A DNA stretch of 6,288 nucleotides from Mariprofundaceae bacterium (GCA_027018975.1 JALUXN010000289.1:1-6288); one strand, 5' to 3'. Shown: positions 1-6,038, counted from the stretch's first letter. A program made the numbers and translations. Notes: generated from the letters alone by a model not told the origin.

Positions 1-1145
1 ATGGCGTGCACAATGGCACTGGTATCCACCTCGAAGACCAACAAACGCCCATCCCGGCTCTCGGCACAATCAAGAATCAGATACTCTAGCTGCATCGCCT
101 CGGCTATCGCCGCAAAGGCCGCCGCATGCTGGCCGCCAAAGCCCTGCGCAAAGTCCGCCATGCACGCCGCCTCCTCCGCACACTTGACCGCATCACCCAC
201 CATATCGGCATTGAGATAGTGCACCATCCAGTGCGAAGAGATCGCCAGATGGCAGAGATAGGGCTCGCCCTCAATCAGAGCGACGCGATATTTGCGAAAC
301 TGGCCATCGGCTGAGGCGTAATCGATAAAGGGGGAGATGTAGAAGAGCGGCTCCGCCTGCTGCGCAAGATAGTCCAGCAAATCCGCCGCCTGATCCACTT
401 TCAACAGCCCGTGGCCGGCATGCGACTCGACCGGCCGGACAATCACCGGAAAGTCGGCTCCCGGCAGCATCGCGCGCAACTGCGCCGTCGCCTCCTCCGC
501 CGCGGCCAACGCCTGCAACTGCGCACGCGTCACCCGCACCGACGGCGGCATCACCACCCCCGGCAAATCCTGCAACAGCTGCGCCGCCCCTTCGCGCGTG
601 GTCTGCATCACATGCTCCGGCCGATTCAACACCGGCAACGGGCAGTCACGGAGCGCTTCAGCCAGCTCCGCCAACAGCGGTGCGTTACGATCCGACTCCC
701 CCACCGCCACAAAGATCAGATCATAATCGTCGAGATTATCCAACTGCACAGCGCCCGGCCGTACCCACTGCATATCCATCGCAATCGAGCCATCAGCCAG
801 CAGAAACTCCAGTGGCAAATTGTCCATCATGCCGCCCGGCCCCATCACCGCCAACATGCGCAGCGTCACCGCTTCGGGCGCAAATGCCTGACGATAACGC
901 TGCCGCAGTGCCATCGCCTGCTGCTGAAAGGTTTCCGCCTGCTCCGACTCATGCATCAAGAAATGGATAATCGCCAAATCCATCCACGCCGCCGCGTCAT
1001 CCACATGCTGATTGATCCGCTCCACCAACCCCGCAATCAGTTCGCCAAAATCATCGCCGCGAAAAGCCAGCGTGGTCAGCGCAGCCACCCCCAGCAGCGG
1101 GCTCTCCGCCATACGGCTCGTCTCTTCAGCTACGGTTTGATTCAT
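1..1145 (-). CDS. ATP-grasp (RimK/glutathione synthetase-like) protein with N-terminal helical region, 3' end outside the window
   Basis: 381 codons are visible from ATG at 1145 to the left edge with no stop, so the C-terminus is missing. Residues 1-85 are mostly helical and TPR-like in character. Residues 95-175 look like a Rossmann-type pre-ATP-grasp domain, with a strand 'DLIFVAVGESDRN' at 142-154 and 'LNRPEHV' at 173-179. The ATP-grasp core follows: 'FPVIVRPVESHAGHGLLKV' (232-250, nucleotide-binding strand plus glycine-rich loop), 'FRKYRVALIEGEP' (283-295), 'HWMVHYLNADM' (305-315) and 'LILDCAESRDGRLLVFEVD' (356-374), with likely metal ligands D359, E372 and D374. Many ATP-grasp ligases end this block in ExN, whereas here it is E-V-D. 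Such enzymes form amide bonds through an acyl-phosphate. The substrate is unknown. It is the last visible gene of a three-gene operon, 16 nt after the decarboxylase stop. A GGAGGG Shine-Dalgarno (1149-1154) sits very close to the start; M12 is a less likely start. The family call is fairly sure, the function is not. Confidence 0.8.
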   Translation of the reverse strand, partial: MNQTVAEETSRMAESPLLGVAALTTLAFRGDDFGELIAGLVERINQHVDDAAAWMDLAIIHFLMHESEQAETFQQQAMALRQRYRQAFAPEAVTLRMLAVMGPGGMMDNLPLEFLLADGSIAMDMQWVRPGAVQLDNLDDYDLIFVAVGESDRNAPLLAELAEALRDCPLPVLNRPEHVMQTTREGAAQLLQDLPGVVMPPSVRVTRAQLQALAAAEEATAQLRAMLPGADFPVIVRPVESHAGHGLLKVDQAADLLDYLAQQAEPLFYISPFIDYASADGQFRKYRVALIEGEPYLCHLAISSHWMVHYLNADMVGDAVKCAEEAACMADFAQGFGGQHAAAFAAIAEAMQLEYLILDCAESRDGRLLVFEVDTSAIVHA

Positions 1146-1167
1146 TCACCCTCCGATTCATTCACCC
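1139..1167 (-). repeat. 13-bp direct repeat duplicating the stop/start junction
   Basis: The plus-strand word GATTCATTCACCC occurs at 1139-1151 and again at 1155-1167, a period of 16 bp. Read on the minus strand, each copy is GGGTGAATGAATC and contains TGA followed by ATG. In the upstream copy the TGA is the decarboxylase stop (1164-1162) and the adjacent ATG (1161) opens only an 11-codon frame ending at 1126. In the downstream copy the ATG (1145) starts the ATP-grasp gene. The simplest reading is a short tandem duplication of the original gene junction, which separated stop from start and created a better Shine-Dalgarno (GGAGGG). Confidence 0.75.
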
Positions 1168-2619
1168 CTCTCCAATACGGCCATCTCCCGCCAGCGTCGC
1201 CTCCAGTGCGCTCTGCATCGTCGCCAGCAGGCGGTCAATATCCTGCAAGCTGGTGCGGTGGTTGACCAGCGCAACACGGATCACCGCCCGACCGCCCATG
1301 CAGGTCAACGATGGCGCCGCCAATCCGGAGAGCTGAATACGCCGCACCAGCTCGCGATTGATCCGATCCAGCGCCACCTCGTCATATGCCCCGCCGCAGT
1401 AACGAAAACAGACGATGTTCAGCGATTGCGGCGCCATCAGTTCAACATCATCCATCGCCGCCAGCCGCGCCGCCAAGTCGGCTGCCAACCGGCATCCACG
1501 GGCAATCATCCGCCCCAAACGCGCACTGCCGTAGGCCTGAAACGTCATCCACACCTTCAACGCGGCAAACTCACGCGACAGATCGATACCGAAATCACAC
1601 GGCCAGGGCGAGTGCCCCGCCAACCCTTGCGCATCACGCTGCAGATAGTGCTCCGCAGCCATGAAGTGGCGACGGTGCTGCGCCCCATCCCGCATCATCA
1701 CCATGCCCGCCGCATAGGGCACCTGACCCCATTTATGAAAATCCATCGCCAACGAATCCGCGTTGCCAATCCCGCGCAGACGCGGCGCAATCTCCGGCGC
1801 CAGCATCGCCAGCGCCCCCAGCGCACCATCAACATGGAACCAGAGCCCATGCGCCCGCGCCAGCGCAGCGAGTGCCGAGAGATCATCCACCGCGCCACTA
1901 TTGACCGTACCGGCACTCCCCACCAGCAGCCACGGCTGCAACCCCGCCGCCCGATCCTCCGCGATCTGCGCCTCCAATCGCGACAGATCGATTTGCAGCT
2001 GCGCATTGCAATCGATCGCCTGCAGTTGCACCGCTGCATCCAGCCCGATCACCATCAACGCCCGACGCAAAGAACCATGCACCTCGGTGGAGGCATAGGC
2101 GACGAGACGGGAGAGCTCGCCACCGGCATCCAGTGCCTCATTGCGCGCACTCACCAGTGCAATCACCGTCGCCGCCGATGTGCCGCCGGTCAACACGCCA
2201 TCAGCAGTGGCCGGAAAACCCAACAGATCGCGCATCCAACGAACCACCTGCTGCTCAACATCGAGCGCAATCTGATTGCGGCCGCCCGCATTCACATTCA
2301 GACCCGCCGCCATCATCGCCGCCATCATCCCCACTGGCGTCCCGCCGCCATGCACCCAGCCCATAAAACCGGGGTGCGCATTGCCGACCACATAGGGGAG
2401 AATCGATTCCATGCACTGTTCATGCAGCTGCGCCAACGGCTGCCCCGCCGTCGGCAGCGGCGCATCAAACAGCGCCCGCACCGCCTCACTGGCCGGCTGC
2501 CAGACCGGCCGCTGGCGCAGCTGCGCCAGCGCATCCACCATGTCATCCAGCATCCGGTGCGCCTCGGCACGAAACTGCGACCAATCCTCCGGATCTAAAT
2601 TGCTATGCTCTTCAGCCAT
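1162..2619 (-). CDS. Group II PLP-dependent amino-acid decarboxylase
   Basis: 485 residues from ATG 2619, a normal length for the aromatic-amino-acid/glutamate/diaminobutyrate decarboxylase superfamily (fold type I, cytoplasmic dimers releasing CO2 to give an amine). Family signatures in order: 'NAHPGFMGW' (80-88), 'LTGGTSA' (143-149, phosphate cup), 'STEVHGSLRRA' (177-187, H181 as the ring-stacking His), 'GSAGTVNSGAVDD' (234-246), 'FHVDGALGAL' (261-270, D264 as the pyridine-N aspartate) and 'DFHKWGQVPYAAG' (293-305, K296 as the PLP Schiff-base lysine). All catalytic landmarks are intact. 'DFHKW' replaces the NPHKW of animal DOPA decarboxylase, so substrate cannot be assigned. A GTG at 2622 is an alternative start. 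I prefer ATG 2619 because its A is the last base of the preceding TGA stop (TGATG coupling); neither has a clear Shine-Dalgarno. It is the middle gene of the operon, with the amidotransferase upstream and the ATP-grasp gene downstream. Some homologues may act on other amino acids, so the decarboxylase label rests on family membership. Confidence 0.92.
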   Translation of the reverse strand: MAEEHSNLDPEDWSQFRAEAHRMLDDMVDALAQLRQRPVWQPASEAVRALFDAPLPTAGQPLAQLHEQCMESILPYVVGNAHPGFMGWVHGGGTPVGMMAAMMAAGLNVNAGGRNQIALDVEQQVVRWMRDLLGFPATADGVLTGGTSAATVIALVSARNEALDAGGELSRLVAYASTEVHGSLRRALMVIGLDAAVQLQAIDCNAQLQIDLSRLEAQIAEDRAAGLQPWLLVGSAGTVNSGAVDDLSALAALARAHGLWFHVDGALGALAMLAPEIAPRLRGIGNADSLAMDFHKWGQVPYAAGMVMMRDGAQHRRHFMAAEHYLQRDAQGLAGHSPWPCDFGIDLSREFAALKVWMTFQAYGSARLGRMIARGCRLAADLAARLAAMDDVELMAPQSLNIVCFRYCGGAYDEVALDRINRELVRRIQLSGLAAPSLTCMGGRAVIRVALVNHRTSLQDIDRLLATMQSALEATLAGDGRIGEG

Positions 2620-3326
2620 CACGCGCCGGCGTTCTCACAACCCTGCAACCACGCCGTCACCAGCGTGCGGCAATGTGCCCGCGCCGTGGCCAGATCACGC
2701 GCTGTATCCGCAAGCAAGCGGGCAATCCCATCACTGCCGAGATGGGCGCGCTCACTCGCGCCGGCGGCGATCCAGTCGGCGATAATGGCCGCATCCACCT
2801 CCAGATGAAACTGCATGCCATACTGCAGCACCCCCACCCGAAACGCCTGCGCCGGCACCTCCGGATGCGTCGCCAACAACGTCATCCGATCACTGAGCGT
2901 AAAACTCTCGCCATGCCACTGAAACACCTGCATCTCCGCCGGCAGCGCAGAGAAGAGCAAATCATCACTGCCGGCCGCTGTCCGCTGCACCGGCCACCAG
3001 CCCAGCTCGCGCAGCGGCGACGGAATGATCGCCGCGCCCGCCGCCCGCGCCATCAACTGCGCGCCGAGGCAGACGCCCAGCATCGGCATGCCTTGCGCCA
3101 ACATCTGTGCCACAAATGTGATCTCTTCGCTGATCATCGTTGTCTGATCATTGGCCGACTGCGGCCCGCCCATGACAATCACGCCGTGGTAGTCGCGCAT
3201 CTCCACCGGCCAGCACTCGCCATGATCGCGCCGCACCACCCGGCAGCGGTGACCCGCCGCCTCAATCAGCTCTGCAATATAGGCGCCCGGCTCGATCTGC
3301 AGATGTTGTAAGATGAGAAAATTCAC
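2619..3326 (-). CDS. Class I glutamine amidotransferase-like protein
   Basis: 235 residues matching the stand-alone GMP-synthase-like class I (triad) glutamine amidotransferases. Visible motifs are 'VMGGPQSAND' (51-60, oxyanion-hole loop), 'MLGVCLGAQLMA' (82-93, nucleophile elbow with C86) and 'MQFHLEVD' (171-178, H174 and E176 completing the Cys-His-Glu triad). 'FQWHGESFTL' (135-144) is also typical. The triad is complete, so the enzyme should be active on glutamine or a gamma-glutamyl amide in the cytoplasm. No synthase domain is fused, so the acceptor or partner is not given by the sequence. The start is GTG at 3326: the protein begins directly with the family's first strand, no earlier in-frame start is attractive, and the Shine-Dalgarno is weak. 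It is the first gene of the minus operon, diverges from ybiB across 39 bp, and overlaps the decarboxylase by one base. Alternatives are a PuuD-like gamma-glutamyl hydrolase or an ammonia donor. Confidence 0.9.
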   Translation of the reverse strand: MNFLILQHLQIEPGAYIAELIEAAGHRCRVVRRDHGECWPVEMRDYHGVIVMGGPQSANDQTTMISEEITFVAQMLAQGMPMLGVCLGAQLMARAAGAAIIPSPLRELGWWPVQRTAAGSDDLLFSALPAEMQVFQWHGESFTLSDRMTLLATHPEVPAQAFRVGVLQYGMQFHLEVDAAIIADWIAAGASERAHLGSDGIARLLADTARDLATARAHCRTLVTAWLQGCENAGA

Positions 3327-3365
3327 GTTGCCAGCCTAGCGAGCAGACCCTAAGCTACAAGCCCC
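3327..3365. other. Divergent intergenic gap between the amidotransferase operon and ybiB-like gene
   Basis: Only 39 bp separate the two divergent start codons, so promoters for both directions must sit here or extend into the opposite gene. I see no convincing -35/-10 pair, no LexA-type CTGT-N8-ACAG site and no strong inverted repeat. On the minus strand TTGTAG and TAGGCT lie 16 bp apart, and on the plus strand TAAGAT lies at 3309-3314 inside the amidotransferase; both are too weak to call as promoters. An in-frame TAA at 3351 rules out an earlier ybiB start. Confidence 0.5.
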
Positions 3366-4364
3366 ATGCCATCATCCACCCCCGCCGCCCCAACAATCGC
3401 TCAACAGATCAAACAGATCGCCCGTGGCAAGCACGGCGCCCAGCACCTCAGCCGCGAAGATGCGCGCCACGTTTTCCATGCCCTGCTGGCCGAGGATGCC
3501 GACCCGCTGCAGTTGGGTGCCTTCCTGATCGGCGAACGCATCAAAGGGGAGACCAGCGCGGAGCTGGCCGGCTTTGTCGAGGCCGCACGTGCATACATCA
3601 CCGGTTTCGGCACCCTGCAAGCGCCAAAGAATGCCGTCGATCTCCCCTGCTACGCCGGTAAACGGCGCGCCCCGCACACCTATCTGGCCGCCGCACTCAA
3701 GGCACGCGACAGCGGTATCCCGATCCTCATCCACGGCATCGACCCCATCCCCGGGCGCGTCACCGCCTGGCAGATCCTGCGTCAATGTGGTGTAGCACGC
3801 GCCCATGATCTTAGCGACGCGCAGCAACTGCTACAGCGTGCAGGCATCGCCTACATCGACTTGGCCGAGCTCTGCCCCGCCCTGCACCGCATCTATCTGC
3901 TGCGCGAGCGGCTGGGCGTGCGCACCTGCGCCAATACCGTCGCCCGCCTGCTCAATCCACTGCGCTGCCGCGGCCAGCTGAACGGCTTTTTCCACCCCCC
4001 CTATGCCGACTACATGGCTGGCGCCAACCGCCTACTGGCGCAACCCCGCTCACTGCTCTTCATGGGCGCAGAGGGCGAACCGGAACTCTACGCCGACCGC
4101 CAAAAACTGATCCTCTGTCAGCAGCAGGATCACCAATACGCCATGCGCTACCCTGCCGCCAACACAGCCGCCTACCCGCGCAGCGCCATCGATCTCGCAT
4201 TGCTGGAACAACAATCATTGCGCATCATTGCCGGCGAAGAGACAGAGCCGCGGCAACAGGCGGTCATGCAACGCATGCACGAAGCCTTCAGCTGGGCCGC
4301 CTCCGGCACTGCGCTGGAAACCGTTCACCACTGGCACAAACTCACCAAGGAGGAGCAATCATGA
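3366..4364 (+). CDS. ybiB: YbiB-like (TrpD2 family) nucleic-acid-binding glycosyltransferase-fold protein
   Basis: 332 residues, close to the 320 of E. coli YbiB. It has the anthranilate-phosphoribosyltransferase fold but lacks the PRPP signature GTGGD of true TrpD. Residues 10-80 form the helical N-terminal domain ('QIARGKHGAQHLSREDARHV' at 17-36, 'QLGAFLIGERIKGET' at 49-63). The core begins at 'LPCYAGKRRAPHTYLAAAL' (93-111), where TrpD would bind PRPP, followed by 'ILIHGIDPIPGRVTAWQIL' (120-138), 'RERLGVRTCANTVARLLNP' (180-198) and 'FMGAEGEPELY' (232-242). These blocks match E. coli YbiB as I remember it (for example its GVRNSAHTLAKL and HGTEGEVYA). TrpD2 proteins bind DNA and RNA non-specifically, and in E. 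coli ybiB is in an SOS-induced operon; no LexA site is visible here. Tryptophan synthesis is therefore unlikely. ATG 3366 is the first possible start after an in-frame TAA at 3351, without a clear Shine-Dalgarno. It overlaps the next gene by ATGA. Confidence 0.85.
   Translation: MPSSTPAAPTIAQQIKQIARGKHGAQHLSREDARHVFHALLAEDADPLQLGAFLIGERIKGETSAELAGFVEAARAYITGFGTLQAPKNAVDLPCYAGKRRAPHTYLAAALKARDSGIPILIHGIDPIPGRVTAWQILRQCGVARAHDLSDAQQLLQRAGIAYIDLAELCPALHRIYLLRERLGVRTCANTVARLLNPLRCRGQLNGFFHPPYADYMAGANRLLAQPRSLLFMGAEGEPELYADRQKLILCQQQDHQYAMRYPAANTAAYPRSAIDLALLEQQSLRIIAGEETEPRQQAVMQRMHEAFSWAASGTALETVHHWHKLTKEEQS
4347..4355 (+). promoter_or_regulatory. Strong Shine-Dalgarno for yajL inside the end of ybiB
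   Basis: AAGGAGGAG lies 5-7 nt before ATG 4361, within the last codons of the ybiB-like gene. With the ATGA overlap it fixes the yajL start and implies coupled or independent re-initiation. Confidence 0.8.
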
Positions 4365-4915
4365 AACAGGTATTGATTCCATTCACCACCGGCGTCGAGG
4401 AGATCGAGCTGATCGCCGTCGTCGATCTGCTGCGCCGCGCCGGCGTACACGTCTGCATGGCCAGCCTCGATGGGCAGCCAGTCACCGGCCGCTCCGAGAT
4501 CATCATCCAGGCCGACGCCGCACTCGCCGATGTCGTCGATGATGCATGGGACATGGTCGTACTCCCCGGCGGCCTACCCAATGCCCATCTACTGCGCGAT
4601 GATGCCCATGTGCGCGCTGTGGTGGAGCGGCTGCGCAACGAACGCAAGAGCATCGCCGCCATCTGCGCCGCTCCCACCGCACTGGCCGCCTACGGCATCA
4701 CCGAGAACCGCCGTGTCACCGCCTACCCTGCCTGTCAGCCGGAGATGGAGTCACTGCAACCATCCTCCACTTATGTCGATGAGGCAGTCGTCGCCGATGA
4801 TTTCCTCATCACCAGCCGCGGCCCCGGCACCGCCATCCCCTTCGCCTTCGCCCTGATCGAACGCCTAGCCGGCAGCGCCACTGCCGACGCAGTACGCCAA
4901 GAGATTGTCGCCTAG
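4361..4915 (+). CDS. yajL: YajL/DJ-1/PfpI family protein
   Basis: 184 residues, near the usual 185-196 of bacterial YajL and human DJ-1. The opening 'VLIPFTTGVEEIELIAVVD' (4-22) carries E16, equivalent to DJ-1 Glu18. 'DMVVLPGGLPNAHLL' (64-78) is the oxyanion-side loop. 'AAICAAPTALAA' (99-110) is the nucleophile elbow with C102, equivalent to DJ-1 Cys106. 'LITSRGPGTAIPFAFALIE' (149-167) is the characteristic C-terminal block. The position of DJ-1 His126 is Tyr122 here; YajL also lacks His there as I recall it. Family members are cytoplasmic oxidative-stress proteins described as redox-sensitive chaperones and glyoxalase or protein/nucleotide deglycase-type enzymes; which activity is physiological remains disputed. 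It is translationally coupled to ybiB by a 4-bp overlap and followed after 49 nt by a small lipoprotein gene. Family identity is firm; the exact yajL orthology is likely but not proven. Confidence 0.93.
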   Translation: MKQVLIPFTTGVEEIELIAVVDLLRRAGVHVCMASLDGQPVTGRSEIIIQADAALADVVDDAWDMVVLPGGLPNAHLLRDDAHVRAVVERLRNERKSIAAICAAPTALAAYGITENRRVTAYPACQPEMESLQPSSTYVDEAVVADDFLITSRGPGTAIPFAFALIERLAGSATADAVRQEIVA

Positions 4916-4951
4916 CGACGCAAATCCATCCCTCCAAGCATCCACATCACC

Positions 4952-4957
4952 AAGGAG
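4952..4957 (+). promoter_or_regulatory. Shine-Dalgarno that fixes the start of the small lipoprotein
   Basis: AAGGAG with a 7-nt spacer before ATG 4965. It favours this start over an in-frame ATG at 4905, which lies within the end of yajL and would bury the signal peptide. Confidence 0.8.
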
Positions 4958-4964
4958 AACGCTC

Positions 4965-5138
4965 ATGCGCCCACGTTATCTGATCTTCATCCTATCCTGC
5001 CTCTGCGCCCTGCTCACCAGCGGCTGCGCCGTAGAAATCGACCCCCTACCCGGCGTCAGCCTGCAAGTCCCCGCCTCCGACAACGACAGCGGCGAAACAG
5101 ATCAGAGCCACCACCACGAACACCACGAAGATGACTAA
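4965..5138 (+). CDS. Small predicted lipoprotein with His/acidic-rich C-terminal tail
   Basis: 57 residues. Residues 1-21 form a lipoprotein-type signal peptide: positive n-region (R2, R4), hydrophobic h-region (5-17) and lipobox-like 'LLTSGC' ending at C21. The -3 residue is Thr or Leu depending on alignment, which is acceptable but not ideal. Cleavage would leave a 37-residue mature chain with an N-terminal diacylated cysteine, probably in the inner or outer membrane facing the periplasm. The mature part is strongly acidic and ends in 'SHHHEHHEDD' (48-57), a cluster of five His with Glu/Asp that could bind Zn, Ni or Cu. I do not recognise a named family. The Shine-Dalgarno AAGGAG is good. 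It lies 49 nt after yajL on the same strand and may share its transcript. No downstream terminator is obvious. Confidence 0.75.
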   Translation: MRPRYLIFILSCLCALLTSGCAVEIDPLPGVSLQVPASDNDSGETDQSHHHEHHEDD

Positions 5139-5181
5139 CGCGCACGGCTTTCCTGACCGGTAAAATACAATTGAGGACGAG
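5139..5181. other. Convergent intergenic gap
   Basis: 43 bp between the lipoprotein stop and the HIT stop, where the two transcripts meet. I see no stable hairpin followed by a T-run on either strand, so any terminator here is weak or Rho-dependent. Confidence 0.5.
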
Positions 5182-5583
5182 CTACAAACCCAGAAGCTTC
5201 TGCATTCTCAAGCAAATATGATCGGCGCCTGATAAATCATAGGGCTGTGCCGGAGATTTGCCCCAGACCGGTGCCGGCCAGGCGGGATCGGTTCGATAAC
5301 GGACGATGTGATGAATGTGCAGCTGCGGCACCAGATTCCCCAGCGCTGCGATATTGATTTTGTCTGCACGGAACTCCGCCGCAATCACCGATGCCAGCTG
5401 CGATGACTCCCGCATCAACTGCTGCTGATCCGCTTCAGCAAGCTGATGGATCTCTGTCACCCCCTCTCGCTGCGGCACCAAAACAAACCACGGATAGTTG
5501 CGATCATTGAGCAGCAACAGCGCACAGAGCGGCAACGATCCCACGATAAAACAGTCTGTTTTCAATTGCGGATGCAGAATCAT
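5182..5583 (-). CDS. HIT family protein (nucleotide hydrolase/transferase superfamily)
   Basis: 133 residues from ATG 5583, a typical single-domain length. The first half reads like the proteobacterial HIT subfamily: 'HPQL' near the start, 'LLLNDRNYPWFVLVPQREGV' (residues 23-42) and 'ALGNLVPQLHIHHIVRY' (80-96). The histidine-triad block is Q-L-H-I-H-H-I, so the first His of HxHxHxx is Gln (Q87), while the catalytic second His (H89) and third His (H91) are kept. 'DPAWPAPVWG' (99-108) is a further subfamily mark. HIT proteins hydrolyse or transfer nucleoside phosphates, such as dinucleoside polyphosphates or AMP-amine conjugates; the substrate here is unknown. A GTG at 5586 precedes the ATG, but GAAGGAGG (5588-5595) is better spaced for ATG 5583, which overlaps the upstream TGA stop as TGATG. 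It is co-transcribed with the yaiI-like gene. Confidence 0.92.
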   Translation of the reverse strand: MILHPQLKTDCFIVGSLPLCALLLLNDRNYPWFVLVPQREGVTEIHQLAEADQQQLMRESSQLASVIAAEFRADKINIAALGNLVPQLHIHHIVRYRTDPAWPAPVWGKSPAQPYDLSGADHICLRMQKLLGL

Positions 5584-6038
5584 CACCCCTCCTTCAAGCG
5601 CTGCGTCAGAAAACGATCCAGTTGATTCGCAAATGCCTGACGGTCGCTCTGGCTAAAAGCCGCCGGACCACCGGTAACCACCCCTGCACCGCGCAAGTCA
5701 TCCATCATATTACGCATACTCAGCGCCCGGCGCACATTATCTGCCGTATAGAGTTCACCTCTGGGGTTCAGCGCAAAGCCACCCTTCTCGATCATGCCGG
5801 CGGCGAGCGGAATATCCGCCGTAATCACCAAATCCCCCGGCGCGGCATGGTCAACAATATAGGCATCAGCCACATCAGCACCCGCCGCCACCTGTACAGC
5901 GTCGATAAATGCCGATTTTGGATGGTGTAGTTTCATATTCGCCACCAGCGTCAACGGCAACCGCAATCGCTCCGCCGCACGGTAGAGAATCTCCTTAATC
6001 ACCTTCGGACAAGCATCTGCATCAATCCACAACCGCAT
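5583..6038 (-). CDS. yaiI: YaiI/DUF188 (UPF0178) PIN-like conserved protein
   Basis: 151 residues from ATG 6038, matching the about 150-residue family (E. coli YaiI 152). Hallmarks: 'RLWIDADACPKVIKEILYRA' (2-21) with acidic D6 and D8, 'LTLVAN' (29-34), 'VAAGADVADAYIV' (50-62), 'GDLVITADIPLAAG' (68-81) with D75, 'ALNPRGELYT' (89-98), 'MMDDLRGAGVVTGGP' (111-125) and 'SDRQAFANQLDRFL' (131-144). The conserved aspartates and fold resemble PIN/NYN-type metal-dependent nucleases, but no activity is established for the family. The start is supported by GGGAGGTG just upstream and by the family's usual N-terminus. The same frame is open for at least 83 further codons to the window edge without a stop, so a longer fused form is possible. 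It overlaps the HIT gene downstream at TGATG. Confidence 0.93.
   Translation of the reverse strand: MRLWIDADACPKVIKEILYRAAERLRLPLTLVANMKLHHPKSAFIDAVQVAAGADVADAYIVDHAAPGDLVITADIPLAAGMIEKGGFALNPRGELYTADNVRRALSMRNMMDDLRGAGVVTGGPAAFSQSDRQAFANQLDRFLTQRLKEG
5588..5595 (-). promoter_or_regulatory. Shine-Dalgarno choosing ATG 5583 for the HIT gene
   Basis: GAAGGAGG on the minus strand, within the last codons of yaiI. The spacer is 4 nt to ATG 5583 but only 1 nt to GTG 5586, so the ATG is preferred. Confidence 0.65.

Noticed and set aside
2306..2329. Perfect 12-bp tandem repeat GCCGCCATCATC inside the decarboxylase, encoding MMAA twice
   Set aside because: The helix has the same length as in related decarboxylases as I recall them, so it is a chance codon coincidence and not an expansion.
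411..2598. Two long plus-strand open frames (411-1265 and 1258-2598) antisense to the ATP-grasp and decarboxylase genes
   Set aside because: Their products are extremely rich in Arg, His, Gln and Pro with no motifs. They mirror the codon bias of the minus-strand genes, which carry complete family signatures.
2619..2622. GTG at 2622 as decarboxylase start
   Set aside because: ATG 2619 is a better codon, gives the common TGATG coupling, and differs by only one residue. It cannot be excluded.
2673..3311. Plus-strand open frame of 212 codons opposite the amidotransferase
   Set aside because: Arg/His-rich shadow of a gene with an intact Cys-His-Glu triad on the other strand.
3327..3365. LexA/SOS box upstream of ybiB, expected by analogy with E. 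coli
   Set aside because: No CTGT-N8-ACAG match is present in the gap or just beside it.
4905..4964. Upstream ATG at 4905 as the lipoprotein start
   Set aside because: It would put 20 polar residues before the signal peptide, while the Shine-Dalgarno is correctly spaced for ATG 4965.
5191..5202. Perfect palindrome CAGAAGCTTCTG near the convergent gap, considered as a terminator stem
   Set aside because: It has no loop and no T-run, and it lies within the last codons of the HIT gene.
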